From assembly GCF_025244725.1 (NCBI RefSeq), contig NZ_CP104203.1, positions 2,728,001 through 2,792,000 of the forward strand: DNA of 64,000 bases, in the 5' to 3' direction. How positions within the stretch are numbered: the stretch's first letter is position 1; every line of letters begins with the position of its first letter. Positions 49,056 to 58,262 of this stretch are shown here, piece after piece. This DNA is from Chryseobacterium oranimense (GTDB lineage Bacteria; Bacteroidota; Bacteroidia; Flavobacteriales; Weeksellaceae). The notes under the pieces are model-generated. The model saw only the letters and a list, made by a program, of their open reading frames with translations. It did not search any database and was not told the origin of the DNA. Both the position numbers and the translations under genes were made by a program.

Positions 49056-50921
49056 TTTTAATGCTTTTGTATTATTTTCAGGAGTATAATCCATAAAGAT
49101 ATCTCCATCCAAAGTTACCGATTTTACTTTCTTTTTAATAGGAACGGTAAGATCCGCCTGTTTCTGATTTTTCTCCCACAGACCCGGCGAAAAATGAAGC
49201 TTTTCTACAGATCCGTCCTCATAATTCAGAACAGCATCAAAGGGAATTGCAAAACCTCCCACATTATCCACATTGACCGTAAGAAGATCATTAAACTGTG
49301 AAGCACCGGTTATTTTCAAATCAATATAATTGTTCGTATAAAACCAGTTTTGAAAGAACCAGTTCAGGTTTTTACCGGAACCGATATTCATTGAATTAAA
49401 ATAATCCCAGGGAATAGGGTGTTTTCCATTCCAGTTATCCATATAATGAAGAAGTGCCTTTTTAAACAGGTCATCTCCTAAATAATCTTTTAATGCAAGA
49501 TAGGACAGGGACGCTTTCACATAAGAATTATTTCCGTACCCAGCTCCGCTTACCTGCGTACTCATGGTAATCACCGGCTGATCCTGTTCAGCAGAAGCAT
49601 CGTTGATCCATCTTTTAACCCGGAAGTTTTTATAGAATTCCTTTGCAGCAGCTTCTCCATTTTCATCAATCCCAATCAGATATTCCAGTGTGGTAGCCCA
49701 ACCTTCATCCATAAAAGCATAACGGGTTTCATTAATCCCCATATAAAAAGGGAAATAGGTATGGGCAATCTCATGATCTGCCGTAAGCCGCGCATCACGA
49801 AGATCATCAGGAATACTTGTATCATTAATCATCATTGGGTATTCCATATCAGCATACCCCTGAATAGCTGTCATTACATTATATGGATATTCCACACCCG
49901 GCCATTTTTTTGAAAACCAATCCAGATTATAGCGCATCCATTCTACATAATGCTCAAAATCCTTAGCTCCATTTTTATAACCTGCCTGAACGCTTGCACG
50001 CTTTGTTTTCAATTGAACACTTGATGCATCCCACACATAATGACTGCTCATTGCAAAGCAGAAATCTGTAATATGGTTAGCTCTGAATTTCCAGATATTC
50101 CATTTGTTTTGTTTGGTTACTTTTCCGGATCTCATTTCCTGCTCGGACGCAATATGGATCACTTTGTCGCTTTTAAGAGAAGATTTATATCTTTTTAAAT
50201 ATTCCGGCTGAAGCACAGCATCAGGATTTAGAAAATCTCCGGTGGCCCATACTACAAAATTCTTAGGCGCAGAAATGGCGAAACTATAATCATTAAAATC
50301 GTTATAAAATTCCTGCCTGTCGGAATGAGGAAGCATATCCCATCCGTTATAATCATCATACACGGAAATTCTTGGGAAAGAATAAGCAACGTAAAAAGTT
50401 TCGGGATCTATCTGTCCTTCCCTTCCGCTCTGTACGGAAAGAGGGTATTCCCATTCTATCTTTACCTCAGCTTTAGCTCCGGCTTTAAGTACTTTATTCA
50501 GTTTTACTTTTTCTACAGTTCCCCAGTCGTCACTGTTTACCTGATGTTTTTCTCCGTTTACAATAAATGATTTAATGTGAAGACCGGAAGAAAGAAAATC
50601 TTTAGATACAAATCCTGATCTCGGCGACTGCGGCTTATGCAGGTTATTCACAAATCTGACAGCCAGTTCCTGAAGTACATCCGGGCTGTTATTGGTATAC
50701 ATGATCGTTTCTTTTCCTGAAACCGTTTTGGTTCCGGCATCCACTTTTACTTCTACATTATAAATTCCTTTATTCTGCCAATAGTTTTTCCCCGGAGCAC
50801 CCGAAGCATCACGAGTTCCTTTTTCATAGGCTTTTTTAATATTCCTTGGCATATATAATTCCTGCGCAGAAATCTGTTGCATAGAAACAGCTACTGCCAG
50901 AACATAAAGAAATCGTTTCAT
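49053..50921 (-). CDS. M1 family metallopeptidase, exported
   Basis: This 622-residue protein has a signal peptide (about 1-19, ISAQE). It shows the M1 active site: HEIAHTYFPFYMG (HExxH) and, 18 residues later, the Glu in MDEGW, plus the upstream NWFQKWG-like end. The M1 fold starts near VEVKVDAGTKTVSGKETIMY. Substrates are probably peptides in the periplasm or on the surface. It is monocistronic. Confidence 0.92.
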   Translation of the reverse strand: MKRFLYVLAVAVSMQQISAQELYMPRNIKKAYEKGTRDASGAPGKNYWQNKGIYNVEVKVDAGTKTVSGKETIMYTNNSPDVLQELAVRFVNNLHKPQSPRSGFVSKDFLSSGLHIKSFIVNGEKHQVNSDDWGTVEKVKLNKVLKAGAKAEVKIEWEYPLSVQSGREGQIDPETFYVAYSFPRISVYDDYNGWDMLPHSDRQEFYNDFNDYSFAISAPKNFVVWATGDFLNPDAVLQPEYLKRYKSSLKSDKVIHIASEQEMRSGKVTKQNKWNIWKFRANHITDFCFAMSSHYVWDASSVQLKTKRASVQAGYKNGAKDFEHYVEWMRYNLDWFSKKWPGVEYPYNVMTAIQGYADMEYPMMINDTSIPDDLRDARLTADHEIAHTYFPFYMGINETRYAFMDEGWATTLEYLIGIDENGEAAAKEFYKNFRVKRWINDASAEQDQPVITMSTQVSGAGYGNNSYVKASLSYLALKDYLGDDLFKKALLHYMDNWNGKHPIPWDYFNSMNIGSGKNLNWFFQNWFYTNNYIDLKITGASQFNDLLTVNVDNVGGFAIPFDAVLNYEDGSVEKLHFSPGLWEKNQKQADLTVPIKKKVKSVTLDGDIFMDYTPENNTKALK

Positions 50922-51029
50922 ATCTGATTTTTTAAAAAATAAATATCAAAATTAACGAAAATGTAAGACCTGGCAACCATTTCTTTCTATAATAATGTTT
51001 TATGAATGAACCTAAAATAAAAAACCAAC

Positions 51030-51051
51030 TTCCGGAAGAAATTGGTTAAAG
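51030..51051 (-). terminator. Terminator of the phosphatase gene
   Basis: AACCAA and TTGGTT with an inner TTCC/GGAA pair form a hairpin followed on the minus strand by a T run. Confidence 0.65.
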
Positions 51052-51077
51052 TTATTGGTCGGTGAATCAGTCACAAA

Positions 51078-51911
51078 TTAAAAAGACAGCTCTGTAAGAA
51101 CCGGAAAATGATCCGAAGGATACAGCAGATTTTCTCGCCTGTCATTGATATGTCTCTGGGATTTTATCTTAAAACCTTTTACAAAAATATAATCGATTCT
51201 GTCTTTAGGAATTTCATTGACATTAAAGCCTGTGAATGTGCCTTTTGGTCCGTAAGGTTTTGTTTCGGAATGATAGAAACTGTCATTTAAATTCTGCGAA
51301 AGGATTTTTATCGGTTCTGAATCATCCGTTAAGTTAAAATCTCCACTTAAGGTAACCGGAAGATTTTTGGGATTGATCTCTTTGATTTTCTTCAAAATAA
51401 GGTCCGCAGATTTCACTCGTGCTACATTCCCTATGTGGTCGAAGTGAAGGTTCATCGCTAAAAACTCCTTCTTTGATTTTTTATCTTTGAATACAGCATA
51501 AGTACAAATCCTGTTAAGGGCAGCATCCCATCCTCTCGAAGGTTTTTCCGGCGTTTCCGAAAGCCAGAATGTTCCTGATTTTACTACCTGGAGCCTGTTC
51601 GTATCGTAAAAAATAGCTGAAAATTCACCTTTTTCTTTTCCGTCATCTCTCCCTACTCCTACATAATCATAATTCTTAACGCCAGTCTTGATGTCTTTCA
51701 TCTGCTCGGGAAGCGCTTCCTGAACCCCGAAATAATCGGGATGATAATAATTTAATAAATCTGCCACATCCTGTTTTCTTTCCGTCCAGGCATTTTCCTT
51801 ATCTGAAGTTACCTGTAACCTGATATTAAAGCTCATTACTTTAAGGTCCTGAGAGAATCCCAAGGCAAAGAACAGCAGGGACACCATTGAAAATCTGAAA
51901 TTCATAACCAT
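51078..51911 (-). CDS. Endonuclease/exonuclease/phosphatase family protein, exported
   Basis: This 277-residue protein has a signal peptide (about 1-21, ending LGFSQ). The EEP fold is evident: KVMSFNIRLQV, GVQEALPEQM (metal Glu), MNLHFDHIG, SGDFNLT and DYIFVKGF, with the final SDHFPV His motif. Such exported members act on inositol or lipid phosphates, or on nucleic acids; the substrate is unclear. A second ATG two codons in could also be used. Confidence 0.88.
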   Translation of the reverse strand: MVMNFRFSMVSLLFFALGFSQDLKVMSFNIRLQVTSDKENAWTERKQDVADLLNYYHPDYFGVQEALPEQMKDIKTGVKNYDYVGVGRDDGKEKGEFSAIFYDTNRLQVVKSGTFWLSETPEKPSRGWDAALNRICTYAVFKDKKSKKEFLAMNLHFDHIGNVARVKSADLILKKIKEINPKNLPVTLSGDFNLTDDSEPIKILSQNLNDSFYHSETKPYGPKGTFTGFNVNEIPKDRIDYIFVKGFKIKSQRHINDRRENLLYPSDHFPVLTELSF

Positions 51912-52082
51912 ATTTTAAATTAAGTAACAAAAATAAAACATCTTTACGAGAGATGATAAAGGTTTGGAAATACATTATTGTTAATTTAAGAGGATGACAT
52001 CTATAATATCCGGGATAAGCAATCGAAATCTAACTTTTTGTTTTAACGATTAGGAGATCTCTTCCCTCTTATAACCTTTCAA

Positions 52083-52116
52083 TAAAAAACCTAAACTCCA
52101 AATATGAAGTTTAGGC
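52083..52116 (-). terminator. Terminator of the second M1 peptidase
   Basis: CCTAAACT (52090-52097) pairs with AGTTTAGG (52108-52115), followed on the minus strand by TTTTTT. Confidence 0.8.
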
Positions 52117-52141
52117 CTCTCAATATAATTTAAGCTATGTT

Positions 52142-54340
52142 TTATTCTTTGGTAAACGGGTATTCCCTTCCACCCTGTTTAAAGGTAACTATCTTTTTAT
52201 CCTTGCTGAATTCCAGCGTTATAGCCGCTTCTTCAAAAGTAAAGACATTATTACCTGCATATTGCAGTGGAAATTCCTGCTGATTCCCTGCCTTGGCAAA
52301 AAGCTGTCCGTTTTTATCAATAAAAGTCAGTTTGATAGGAGCACTTTTGGTGACATAAGTCCCAGCAAAATCTTTTGTATTGATCTTATCAACCGGTTTC
52401 ATTTCTGCAGAAGGCCAGATATTGTTTTTCGCATTAACATCAGGAACCATTCCATCCGGATCCAGCATTACCTCATCAATCTCTTTATTAGAGTTTAATT
52501 TAAGCAGCCATTCCGTATTACGTTTCCAGACCTCAATCGGGATTTTCACGATCTGTTTTGTTCCGTCTTTAAATTTTGCCTGAATGGTTGTAGGCATTGG
52601 AAGCTGGCCAATATTTTCAACTGTGATCTGGGCACCGTTTTTATAATCACCATTGATGTATTTCACATCTTTAACCGACTGATCGATCTTCCATTTATTG
52701 ATAAACCATCCTCTCCAGAACCAGTTCAGCTCTTCACCGGATACATTTTCCATCGTGTGGAAAAAATCCCACGGCGTAGGATGTTTGAAAGCCCATCGGT
52801 CCACATAAGTTCTGAAAGCTTTATCAAATTTTTCAGGACCGAGAATAGATTCTCTCAAAATCTGCAACCCCGTTCCCGGTTTAAAGTACGCAAGAACTCC
52901 TATGCTTCTTTCCTTCATATTATCCGGACCTACCATGATAGGTTCAATATTATCACTCATCATAAAGCTTCCGGTTCTGGCAAGATCTTTCTTATGATAG
53001 TATTCGCCATTGTTGAAGGCTTTTGTAGACAATTCATTGATAAAGGTATTGAAGCCTTCGTCCATCCACGCAAACAGCCTTTCATTGGAACCTACAATCA
53101 TCGGGAACCAGTTATGCCCGAATTCATGATCAGTAACTCCCCAAAGGTCTTCACCGGCAGAATCCATACTGCAGAACACAATTCCGGGATATTCCATTCC
53201 GCCTTCATTACCAGCTACATTGGTCGCAGCAGGATAAGTATATTCATACCATTTCTGGGAATAATGTTCAATGGCTGCTTTGGTATATTCTGTAGATCTT
53301 CCCCAGGCTTTTTCCCCAGCACTTTCTGCAGGATAGGCAGATATTGCAACGGATTTTTTTCCACTCGGAAGGTTTATTCTGGCCGCATCCAGAATAAATG
53401 CCGGTGATGATGCCCAGGCAAAGTCACGGGTCTGATCAATTTTGAATTTCCAAGTTTTAGTTCCCGAAGACTGGTTTTTTCCGATTTCAGATTCAGGACG
53501 GATCATCACTGTTTTGTCACTGTTTCTGGCCTGCTCCCAACGGTTATTTTCTTCTTTAGTATAAACCTCTTTAGAATTCAGCAGTTCTCCGGATGCCACT
53601 ACATAATGATTGGCAGGTACTGTAATATTTGCAGTGATATGGCCATATTCAAGGTAAAACTCAGAAGCTCCTATATAAGGAAGAGTATTCCATCCCATTA
53701 CATCGTCATACACACACATTCTGGGATACCATTGCGCAATGGTAAATACTTTACCGTTTTTTGTCTTGCTCACTCCCATTCTGTCTGAGCCATATTCAGG
53801 AGAGATAAAAGAATATTCAATTTTAATTTTAGCAACACCGCCCTTAGCTTTCAGCTCTTTAGGAAGATCGATCTGCATTCTGGTGTCCGTGATGGTATAT
53901 TTCACATCTCTGCCATCCAGTTTTACCGATTTAATTTTATAACCTCCGTCCAGATCTTCCCCGTGAGCTCCGTTCCTGCTGCCCGACGGCGGAACCACAG
54001 CATTCCCGCGGGAATCTTTTGCAAATAAATTCTGATCAAGCTGCAGCCACAAGAAACCCAATTGGTCCGGACTGTTGTTGGTATAGGTAATATCAGCTGT
54101 TCCGGTGATTTCATTCTTAGCATCGTTCAGACTTACATTCAGATTGTAATCTGCTGAATTCTGCCAGTAAGCATGTCCGGGCTGTCCGCTTGCAGAACGG
54201 GTCTCCGTTCCTGTCTGAGGATAAAAGAAGGGTTTGAATGCTTCTACATAGCTATATTTCGGGCTTTCCTGTGCCAAAGCAGTTCCTGAAAGGAGGAATA
54301 CTGCCGCTGCTGCAATAAGACTTGGAAGTTTATAATTCAT
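52142..54340 (-). CDS. M1 family metallopeptidase, exported
   Basis: This 732-residue protein (ATG at 54340) has a signal peptide ending TALAQ. The active site [13 protein letters not shown] with the Glu in MDEGFN is intact, and [18 protein letters not shown] marks the M1 N-terminal domain. The last 100 residues form a separate beta domain. It is larger than the neighbouring M1 protein (49053-50921). I ignore a GTG start at 54364. Confidence 0.92.
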   Translation of the reverse strand: MNYKLPSLIAAAAVFLLSGTALAQESPKYSYVEAFKPFFYPQTGTETRSASGQPGHAYWQNSADYNLNVSLNDAKNEITGTADITYTNNSPDQLGFLWLQLDQNLFAKDSRGNAVVPPSGSRNGAHGEDLDGGYKIKSVKLDGRDVKYTITDTRMQIDLPKELKAKGGVAKIKIEYSFISPEYGSDRMGVSKTKNGKVFTIAQWYPRMCVYDDVMGWNTLPYIGASEFYLEYGHITANITVPANHYVVASGELLNSKEVYTKEENNRWEQARNSDKTVMIRPESEIGKNQSSGTKTWKFKIDQTRDFAWASSPAFILDAARINLPSGKKSVAISAYPAESAGEKAWGRSTEYTKAAIEHYSQKWYEYTYPAATNVAGNEGGMEYPGIVFCSMDSAGEDLWGVTDHEFGHNWFPMIVGSNERLFAWMDEGFNTFINELSTKAFNNGEYYHKKDLARTGSFMMSDNIEPIMVGPDNMKERSIGVLAYFKPGTGLQILRESILGPEKFDKAFRTYVDRWAFKHPTPWDFFHTMENVSGEELNWFWRGWFINKWKIDQSVKDVKYINGDYKNGAQITVENIGQLPMPTTIQAKFKDGTKQIVKIPIEVWKRNTEWLLKLNSNKEIDEVMLDPDGMVPDVNAKNNIWPSAEMKPVDKINTKDFAGTYVTKSAPIKLTFIDKNGQLFAKAGNQQEFPLQYAGNNVFTFEEAAITLEFSKDKKIVTFKQGGREYPFTKE

Positions 54341-54378
54341 TACAAATAATTTATAAGATTTCACTGATAAGTTATAAA

Positions 54379-54406
54379 AAAACCCGGAATCGTTACAAAT
54401 CCGGGA
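54379..54406 (-). terminator. Terminator of the DECR-like reductase
   Basis: CCCGGA (54383-54388) pairs with TCCGGG (54400-54405) within a longer stem, followed on the minus strand by a T run. Confidence 0.8.
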
Positions 54407-54496
54407 TTATTTTATGAAAAATTAATTATTCTGAGTTCAGGATAGTGAGGTAAGCAGCCCTATCTTTCTTCTTCCTGTCTCAGGTTTACTGCTCTC

Positions 54497-55378
54497 TTAA
54501 TTTGTTTTCTTTGCCTTGATCATTGCTTCCAAAGCATCCCACATTTCTTTCGGAATATCTTCAAGCATATTGAATTCTCCTGCTCCCTGAAGCCATTCTC
54601 CTCCGTCTATGGTTACCACTTCACCGTTCATATAAGCTGAATAATCTGAAACCAGGTAAGCAGCCAGGTTGGCAAGCTCCTGATGCTCTCCCACTCTTCT
54701 CAAAGGAACTTTTTTCCTCATATCGAATTTTTCCTGAAGGTCTCCCGGAAGCAATCTGTCCCATGCTCCTTTGGTTGGGAAAGGTCCCGGCGCAATGGCA
54801 TTGAAGCGGATACCGTATTTCGCCCACTCAACCGCAAGAGATCTCGTCATAGCCAGAACTCCTGCTTTTGCACATGCTGAGGGAACTACGTAAGCAGATC
54901 CTGTCCACGCATAGGTTGTTACAATATTCAGAACAGTTCCCGGACTTTTGGAATCTATCCAATGTTTCCCAACGGAAAGTGTACAGTTTTTAGTCCCTTT
55001 TAAAACGATATCCAAGATAGAATCAAATGCCGAATGGGTCAATCTTTCTGTTGGTGAAATAAAATTCCCGGCTGCATTGTTCAGTAAAATATCAATTCTC
55101 CCGAATTCCTTTAATACTGCTTCTTTCATGGCTTCCACCTCATCCCAGTTTCTTACGTCACACGCCACACACAGAACTTTTCCTCCGGTTTCTTCTTCAA
55201 GCTCTTTTGCGGTTCCCTGTAATTTTTCCAGATTACGGGAAGTGATCACCACTTTTGCCCCCAGCTCCAGAAAATATTTGGTCATTGCTTTTCCGAGGCC
55301 GCTTCCGCCTCCTGTTACAATTGCTACCTTATCCTGTAATGCACCTTCGCGCAGCATGGGCTGTGTATATAAATTCAT
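54497..55378 (-). CDS. SDR family reductase, 2,4-dienoyl-CoA reductase-like
   Basis: This 293-residue protein has the Rossmann motif TGGGSGLGKAMTKYF and NNAAGNFISPTERL. The active site reads VPSACAKAGVLAMTRSLA with no Tyr in the usual YxxxK place, and is followed by RFNAIAPGPFPTKGAWDRL. This pattern matches mitochondrial-type 2,4-dienoyl-CoA reductase (DECR), which acts in the beta-oxidation of unsaturated fatty acids. It is monocistronic. Confidence 0.88.
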   Translation of the reverse strand: MNLYTQPMLREGALQDKVAIVTGGGSGLGKAMTKYFLELGAKVVITSRNLEKLQGTAKELEEETGGKVLCVACDVRNWDEVEAMKEAVLKEFGRIDILLNNAAGNFISPTERLTHSAFDSILDIVLKGTKNCTLSVGKHWIDSKSPGTVLNIVTTYAWTGSAYVVPSACAKAGVLAMTRSLAVEWAKYGIRFNAIAPGPFPTKGAWDRLLPGDLQEKFDMRKKVPLRRVGEHQELANLAAYLVSDYSAYMNGEVVTIDGGEWLQGAGEFNMLEDIPKEMWDALEAMIKAKKTN

Positions 55379-55529
55379 ATGATTTTATTTTTTCCTAAAA
55401 ATACTAAATATTGAATTCATGCCATTTAAAATAACAGGATAAATCATAATGTCATAAATAGTTTTACCTCATTTATACTCCTTATTCATTTAAGGAAGGA
55501 TAAAAATCAACCGCAGAGCAGGAAAAGAA

Positions 55530-55564
55530 ATAAAAAACATCCTTGTAGTGAATTACAAGGATGC
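55530..55564 (-). terminator. Terminator of the DUF1573 gene
   Basis: CATCCTTGTA (55538-55547) pairs with TACAAGGATG (55554-55563), followed on the minus strand by TTTTTT. Confidence 0.8.
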
Positions 55565-55599
55565 AAGGTCTGTTGAGACTATATAACTGTAAAATTTTA

Positions 55600-56007
55600 T
55601 TAGGCAACTACTCCTTTGAAGGTAAGTGTTTTGGGAGTTTTGCTTTCGCTGGTCGTAACGTTAACCGTTTTCATGAATGGTCCCTTGCTTGCTGCATTAT
55701 AGCTTGCTTCTACAAATCCTTTTTTCCCCGGAAGAATAGGAGTTTTGGTATAATCTGCTGTTGTGCAACCGCATGATGGCGCTACGTTTTCTATAACGAT
55801 CGGCTTTGAAGAGGTATTGGTAAATTCAAATCTGATAAGTTTTGGTTTTCCCTGAGGGATATTTCCCACATCGATAGATTCCGATTTCCATTTAATAGCA
55901 TCAGCAATAACTTTTACTACCGGATGGCTTTCGGAAGGCAGTATATTTGCATAAAACGGTGAAAATGCCAAAACTGCCAGAAGTGCTGTAATTTTTAATT
56001 TTTTCAT
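55600..56007 (-). CDS. DUF1573 domain protein, exported
   Basis: This 135-residue protein has a signal peptide (about 1-21, SPFYAN). The DUF1573 beta-sandwich shows RFEFTNTSSKPIVIENVAPS, a CGCT pair and the strand KGFVEASYNAASKGPFMKT. Such domains are thought to bind at the periplasmic side of the envelope. The gene is divergent from the histidine kinase at 56178. Confidence 0.85.
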   Translation of the reverse strand: MKKLKITALLAVLAFSPFYANILPSESHPVVKVIADAIKWKSESIDVGNIPQGKPKLIRFEFTNTSSKPIVIENVAPSCGCTTADYTKTPILPGKKGFVEASYNAASKGPFMKTVNVTTSESKTPKTLTFKGVVA

Positions 56008-56177
56008 GAGTATAAATTTTAATATTAATAAAATAAAAAGGATCTGTTATTATCTTTTGATATAACAAATGTAATGCGGATGACAGATACAACTTGTTAA
56101 CCGCTGTCAAACATTTGTTAACGAGTTGTTAATGATAAAAGATTAATAGATATTTTTGGATAATATTGTTTCTGAAA

Positions 56178-57425
56178 ATGAAAATAAAGAAGCTCAATAT
56201 TATAATAACGCTCGGATTCATTGCTATTATTGGGATTTTAGTAGCCCAGCTGCTCTGGACCCGGCAGGCTTATAACCTTGAAGATCAGAAATTCAACCAA
56301 AAAGTAAATATTGCTTTAATGGAGGTGGCAGAAAAACTGTCCGGTGGAAAAACTTCCTTTACCGAAAATCCAGTACAGACTATTGCAAACGATTATTATG
56401 TAGTCAATATCAACAATGAATTTCATCCGATAGTTCTGGAACATTATCTGAAAACGGAATTTACTCGCTTCCAGGTAAATACAGATTATGTATATGCTTT
56501 ATACAATTGCCATAGCGACAAAATGATATACGGAAGATATATGTCTAAAAACCAGGAAGCGCCCAGCGATAAGGTCATTAATTTTCCCAAGCATAAAAAC
56601 CTGATTTATTATTTTTCCATCCGTTTTCCCGACAAAACCACTTACCTCATCAGCTCATTAAGATTCTGGTATGTACTTACGGCAGCGCTTATTATTATTC
56701 TTCTAGTATATGTCTATTCCATTTATACGATTATCCAGCAGAAAAAATTCTCGGAACTGCAGCGTGATTTTATTAATAATATGACCCATGAGTTTAAAAC
56801 TCCATTATCTTCTATCCTTTTAGCATCAGAATCTCTCAGCAAGCAGCAAATTGTACAGGAAAACTCCCGGCTTCAGACTTACACTTCCATTATTATCAAT
56901 CAGAGCTATAAACTCAACAGCCATATTGAAAAAATACTGAATATTGCCAAAAACGATTCTTCCGGACTTTCAATAAAACCTCAAAAAATAATACTTCTGC
57001 CGTTTATTCAGGAAATTGCCGATACGATCAAGCAGAAGAATGAAAACATGACGATTGATCTAGAAATTGAAAGCCACCTATCGGTAATGGCAGATGAATT
57101 TCATTTTACCAATATCATATACAACATCCTGGATAATTCGGTTAAATATTGTGAAAACCAACCTGTTGTGAGAATTTCAGCCTATAAAGATTCAAAAGGT
57201 TTATATTTAAAGTTTAAAGACAACGGAATGGGAATTCCTTCTAAAAATATTCCTCATATTTTTGAAAAATTTTACCGGGTACCCAACAAAAAGAATGAGG
57301 AAGTGAATGGTTTCGGATTGGGACTGTTTTATGTAAAGAAAGTTGTACAGCAGCATAACTGGAAGATCTCAGTTGAAAATAATGCTGACAAGGGGATTAC
57401 CATAACGCTCTTTTTTCCTTTTTAA
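56178..57425 (+). CDS. Sensor histidine kinase (EnvZ/RprX-like)
   Basis: This 415-residue kinase has two transmembrane helices (about 6-27 and 165-190) with a periplasmic input domain. The phosphoacceptor His lies in MTHEFKTPLSS, and the ATP-binding domain shows NIIYNILDNSVKY, DNGMGIP and GFGLGLFYVK. The ATG at 56178 is preferred over an upstream TTG. It is followed by its response regulator after 18 bases. Confidence 0.92.
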   Translation: MKIKKLNIIITLGFIAIIGILVAQLLWTRQAYNLEDQKFNQKVNIALMEVAEKLSGGKTSFTENPVQTIANDYYVVNINNEFHPIVLEHYLKTEFTRFQVNTDYVYALYNCHSDKMIYGRYMSKNQEAPSDKVINFPKHKNLIYYFSIRFPDKTTYLISSLRFWYVLTAALIIILLVYVYSIYTIIQQKKFSELQRDFINNMTHEFKTPLSSILLASESLSKQQIVQENSRLQTYTSIIINQSYKLNSHIEKILNIAKNDSSGLSIKPQKIILLPFIQEIADTIKQKNENMTIDLEIESHLSVMADEFHFTNIIYNILDNSVKYCENQPVVRISAYKDSKGLYLKFKDNGMGIPSKNIPHIFEKFYRVPNKKNEEVNGFGLGLFYVKKVVQQHNWKISVENNADKGITITLFFPF

Positions 57426-57443
57426 TTTTAATAATGTGTAAGT

Positions 57444-58130
57444 ATGGAGAAATCTAAAATTTTATATGCAGAAGATGATAAAACCATTGCTTTCCTGATT
57501 CAGGACAGCCTGGAAAGTTATTATGATATCAACTGCTATTCGGATGGAAGATCTGCACTGGAAGCATTCAACAGCCAGAATTTCGACATCTGCCTGCTGG
57601 ATATTATGATGCCTGAACTTAACGGTTTTGAGCTGGCACAGCAGATCCGCGATAAAAATTCAGAGATTCCCATCATTTTTATTTCTGCAAAAGCTTTAAA
57701 GGAAGACAGGATAAAAGGATTAAAACTTGGGGCTGACGACTATCTGGTAAAGCCTTTCAGCATAGAAGAATTAATCCTGAAAATTGAAGTATTCCTGAAA
57801 CGCACCAAAAGAACAGATACCTCCCCGCTTACATACAAAGTCGGAAAATATAATTTTGATCCCAAAAACTATACCCTTCAGGATACGGAAAACAGCATTA
57901 GTTTAACCCAAAGAGAATCTGAGCTTCTTTTATATTTCATCCGGAACAAGAACACCGTTCTGAAAAGACAGGATATCCTTAAAGCTATCTGGGGCGACGA
58001 TGATTATTTTATGGGGCGAAGCCTGGATGTCTTTATTTCCAGACTGCGGAAAGTATTGGCCGATGAACAAAATATTCTGATCGAAAACCTGCACGGAATA
58101 GGTTTCCGGTTTTCCGAAAAAAGTACATGA
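57444..58130 (+). CDS. Response regulator, OmpR family (RprY-like)
   Basis: This 228-residue regulator has a receiver with Asp53 in CLLDIMMPELNG and a Lys in YLVKPFS, then a winged-helix C-terminal domain (LKRQDILKAIWG, SLDVFISRLRKVL). It pairs with the kinase upstream. Targets are not evident. Confidence 0.92.
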   Translation: MEKSKILYAEDDKTIAFLIQDSLESYYDINCYSDGRSALEAFNSQNFDICLLDIMMPELNGFELAQQIRDKNSEIPIIFISAKALKEDRIKGLKLGADDYLVKPFSIEELILKIEVFLKRTKRTDTSPLTYKVGKYNFDPKNYTLQDTENSISLTQRESELLLYFIRNKNTVLKRQDILKAIWGDDDYFMGRSLDVFISRLRKVLADEQNILIENLHGIGFRFSEKST

Positions 58131-58154
58131 TGAATCTGATTAATTTTCTGAACC

Positions 58155-58230
58155 ATTAAGAATATTAAGTTATTAAGGGTATTAAGAATTTCTTCAAATC
58201 TTAAAGCAATAAATAATTCTTCTTGATTTT
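58155..58230. repeat. ATTAAG word repeat before the GH92 gene
   Basis: ATTAAG occurs at 58155-58160, 58164-58169, 58172-58177 and 58181-58186, with spacing of about 8-9 bases, and reverse-like TTCTT/TTGAT words follow. It is similar in style to the paa intercistronic repeats. Confidence 0.5.
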
Positions 58231-58262
58231 TAATTAATTTAGCCTTTGAAAATTTGCTATTA

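Noticed and set aside
52757..53407. Open frame of 216 codons on the plus strand inside an M1 peptidase gene
   Set aside because: It is antisense to an intact peptidase with its active site, and it has no recognisable domain.
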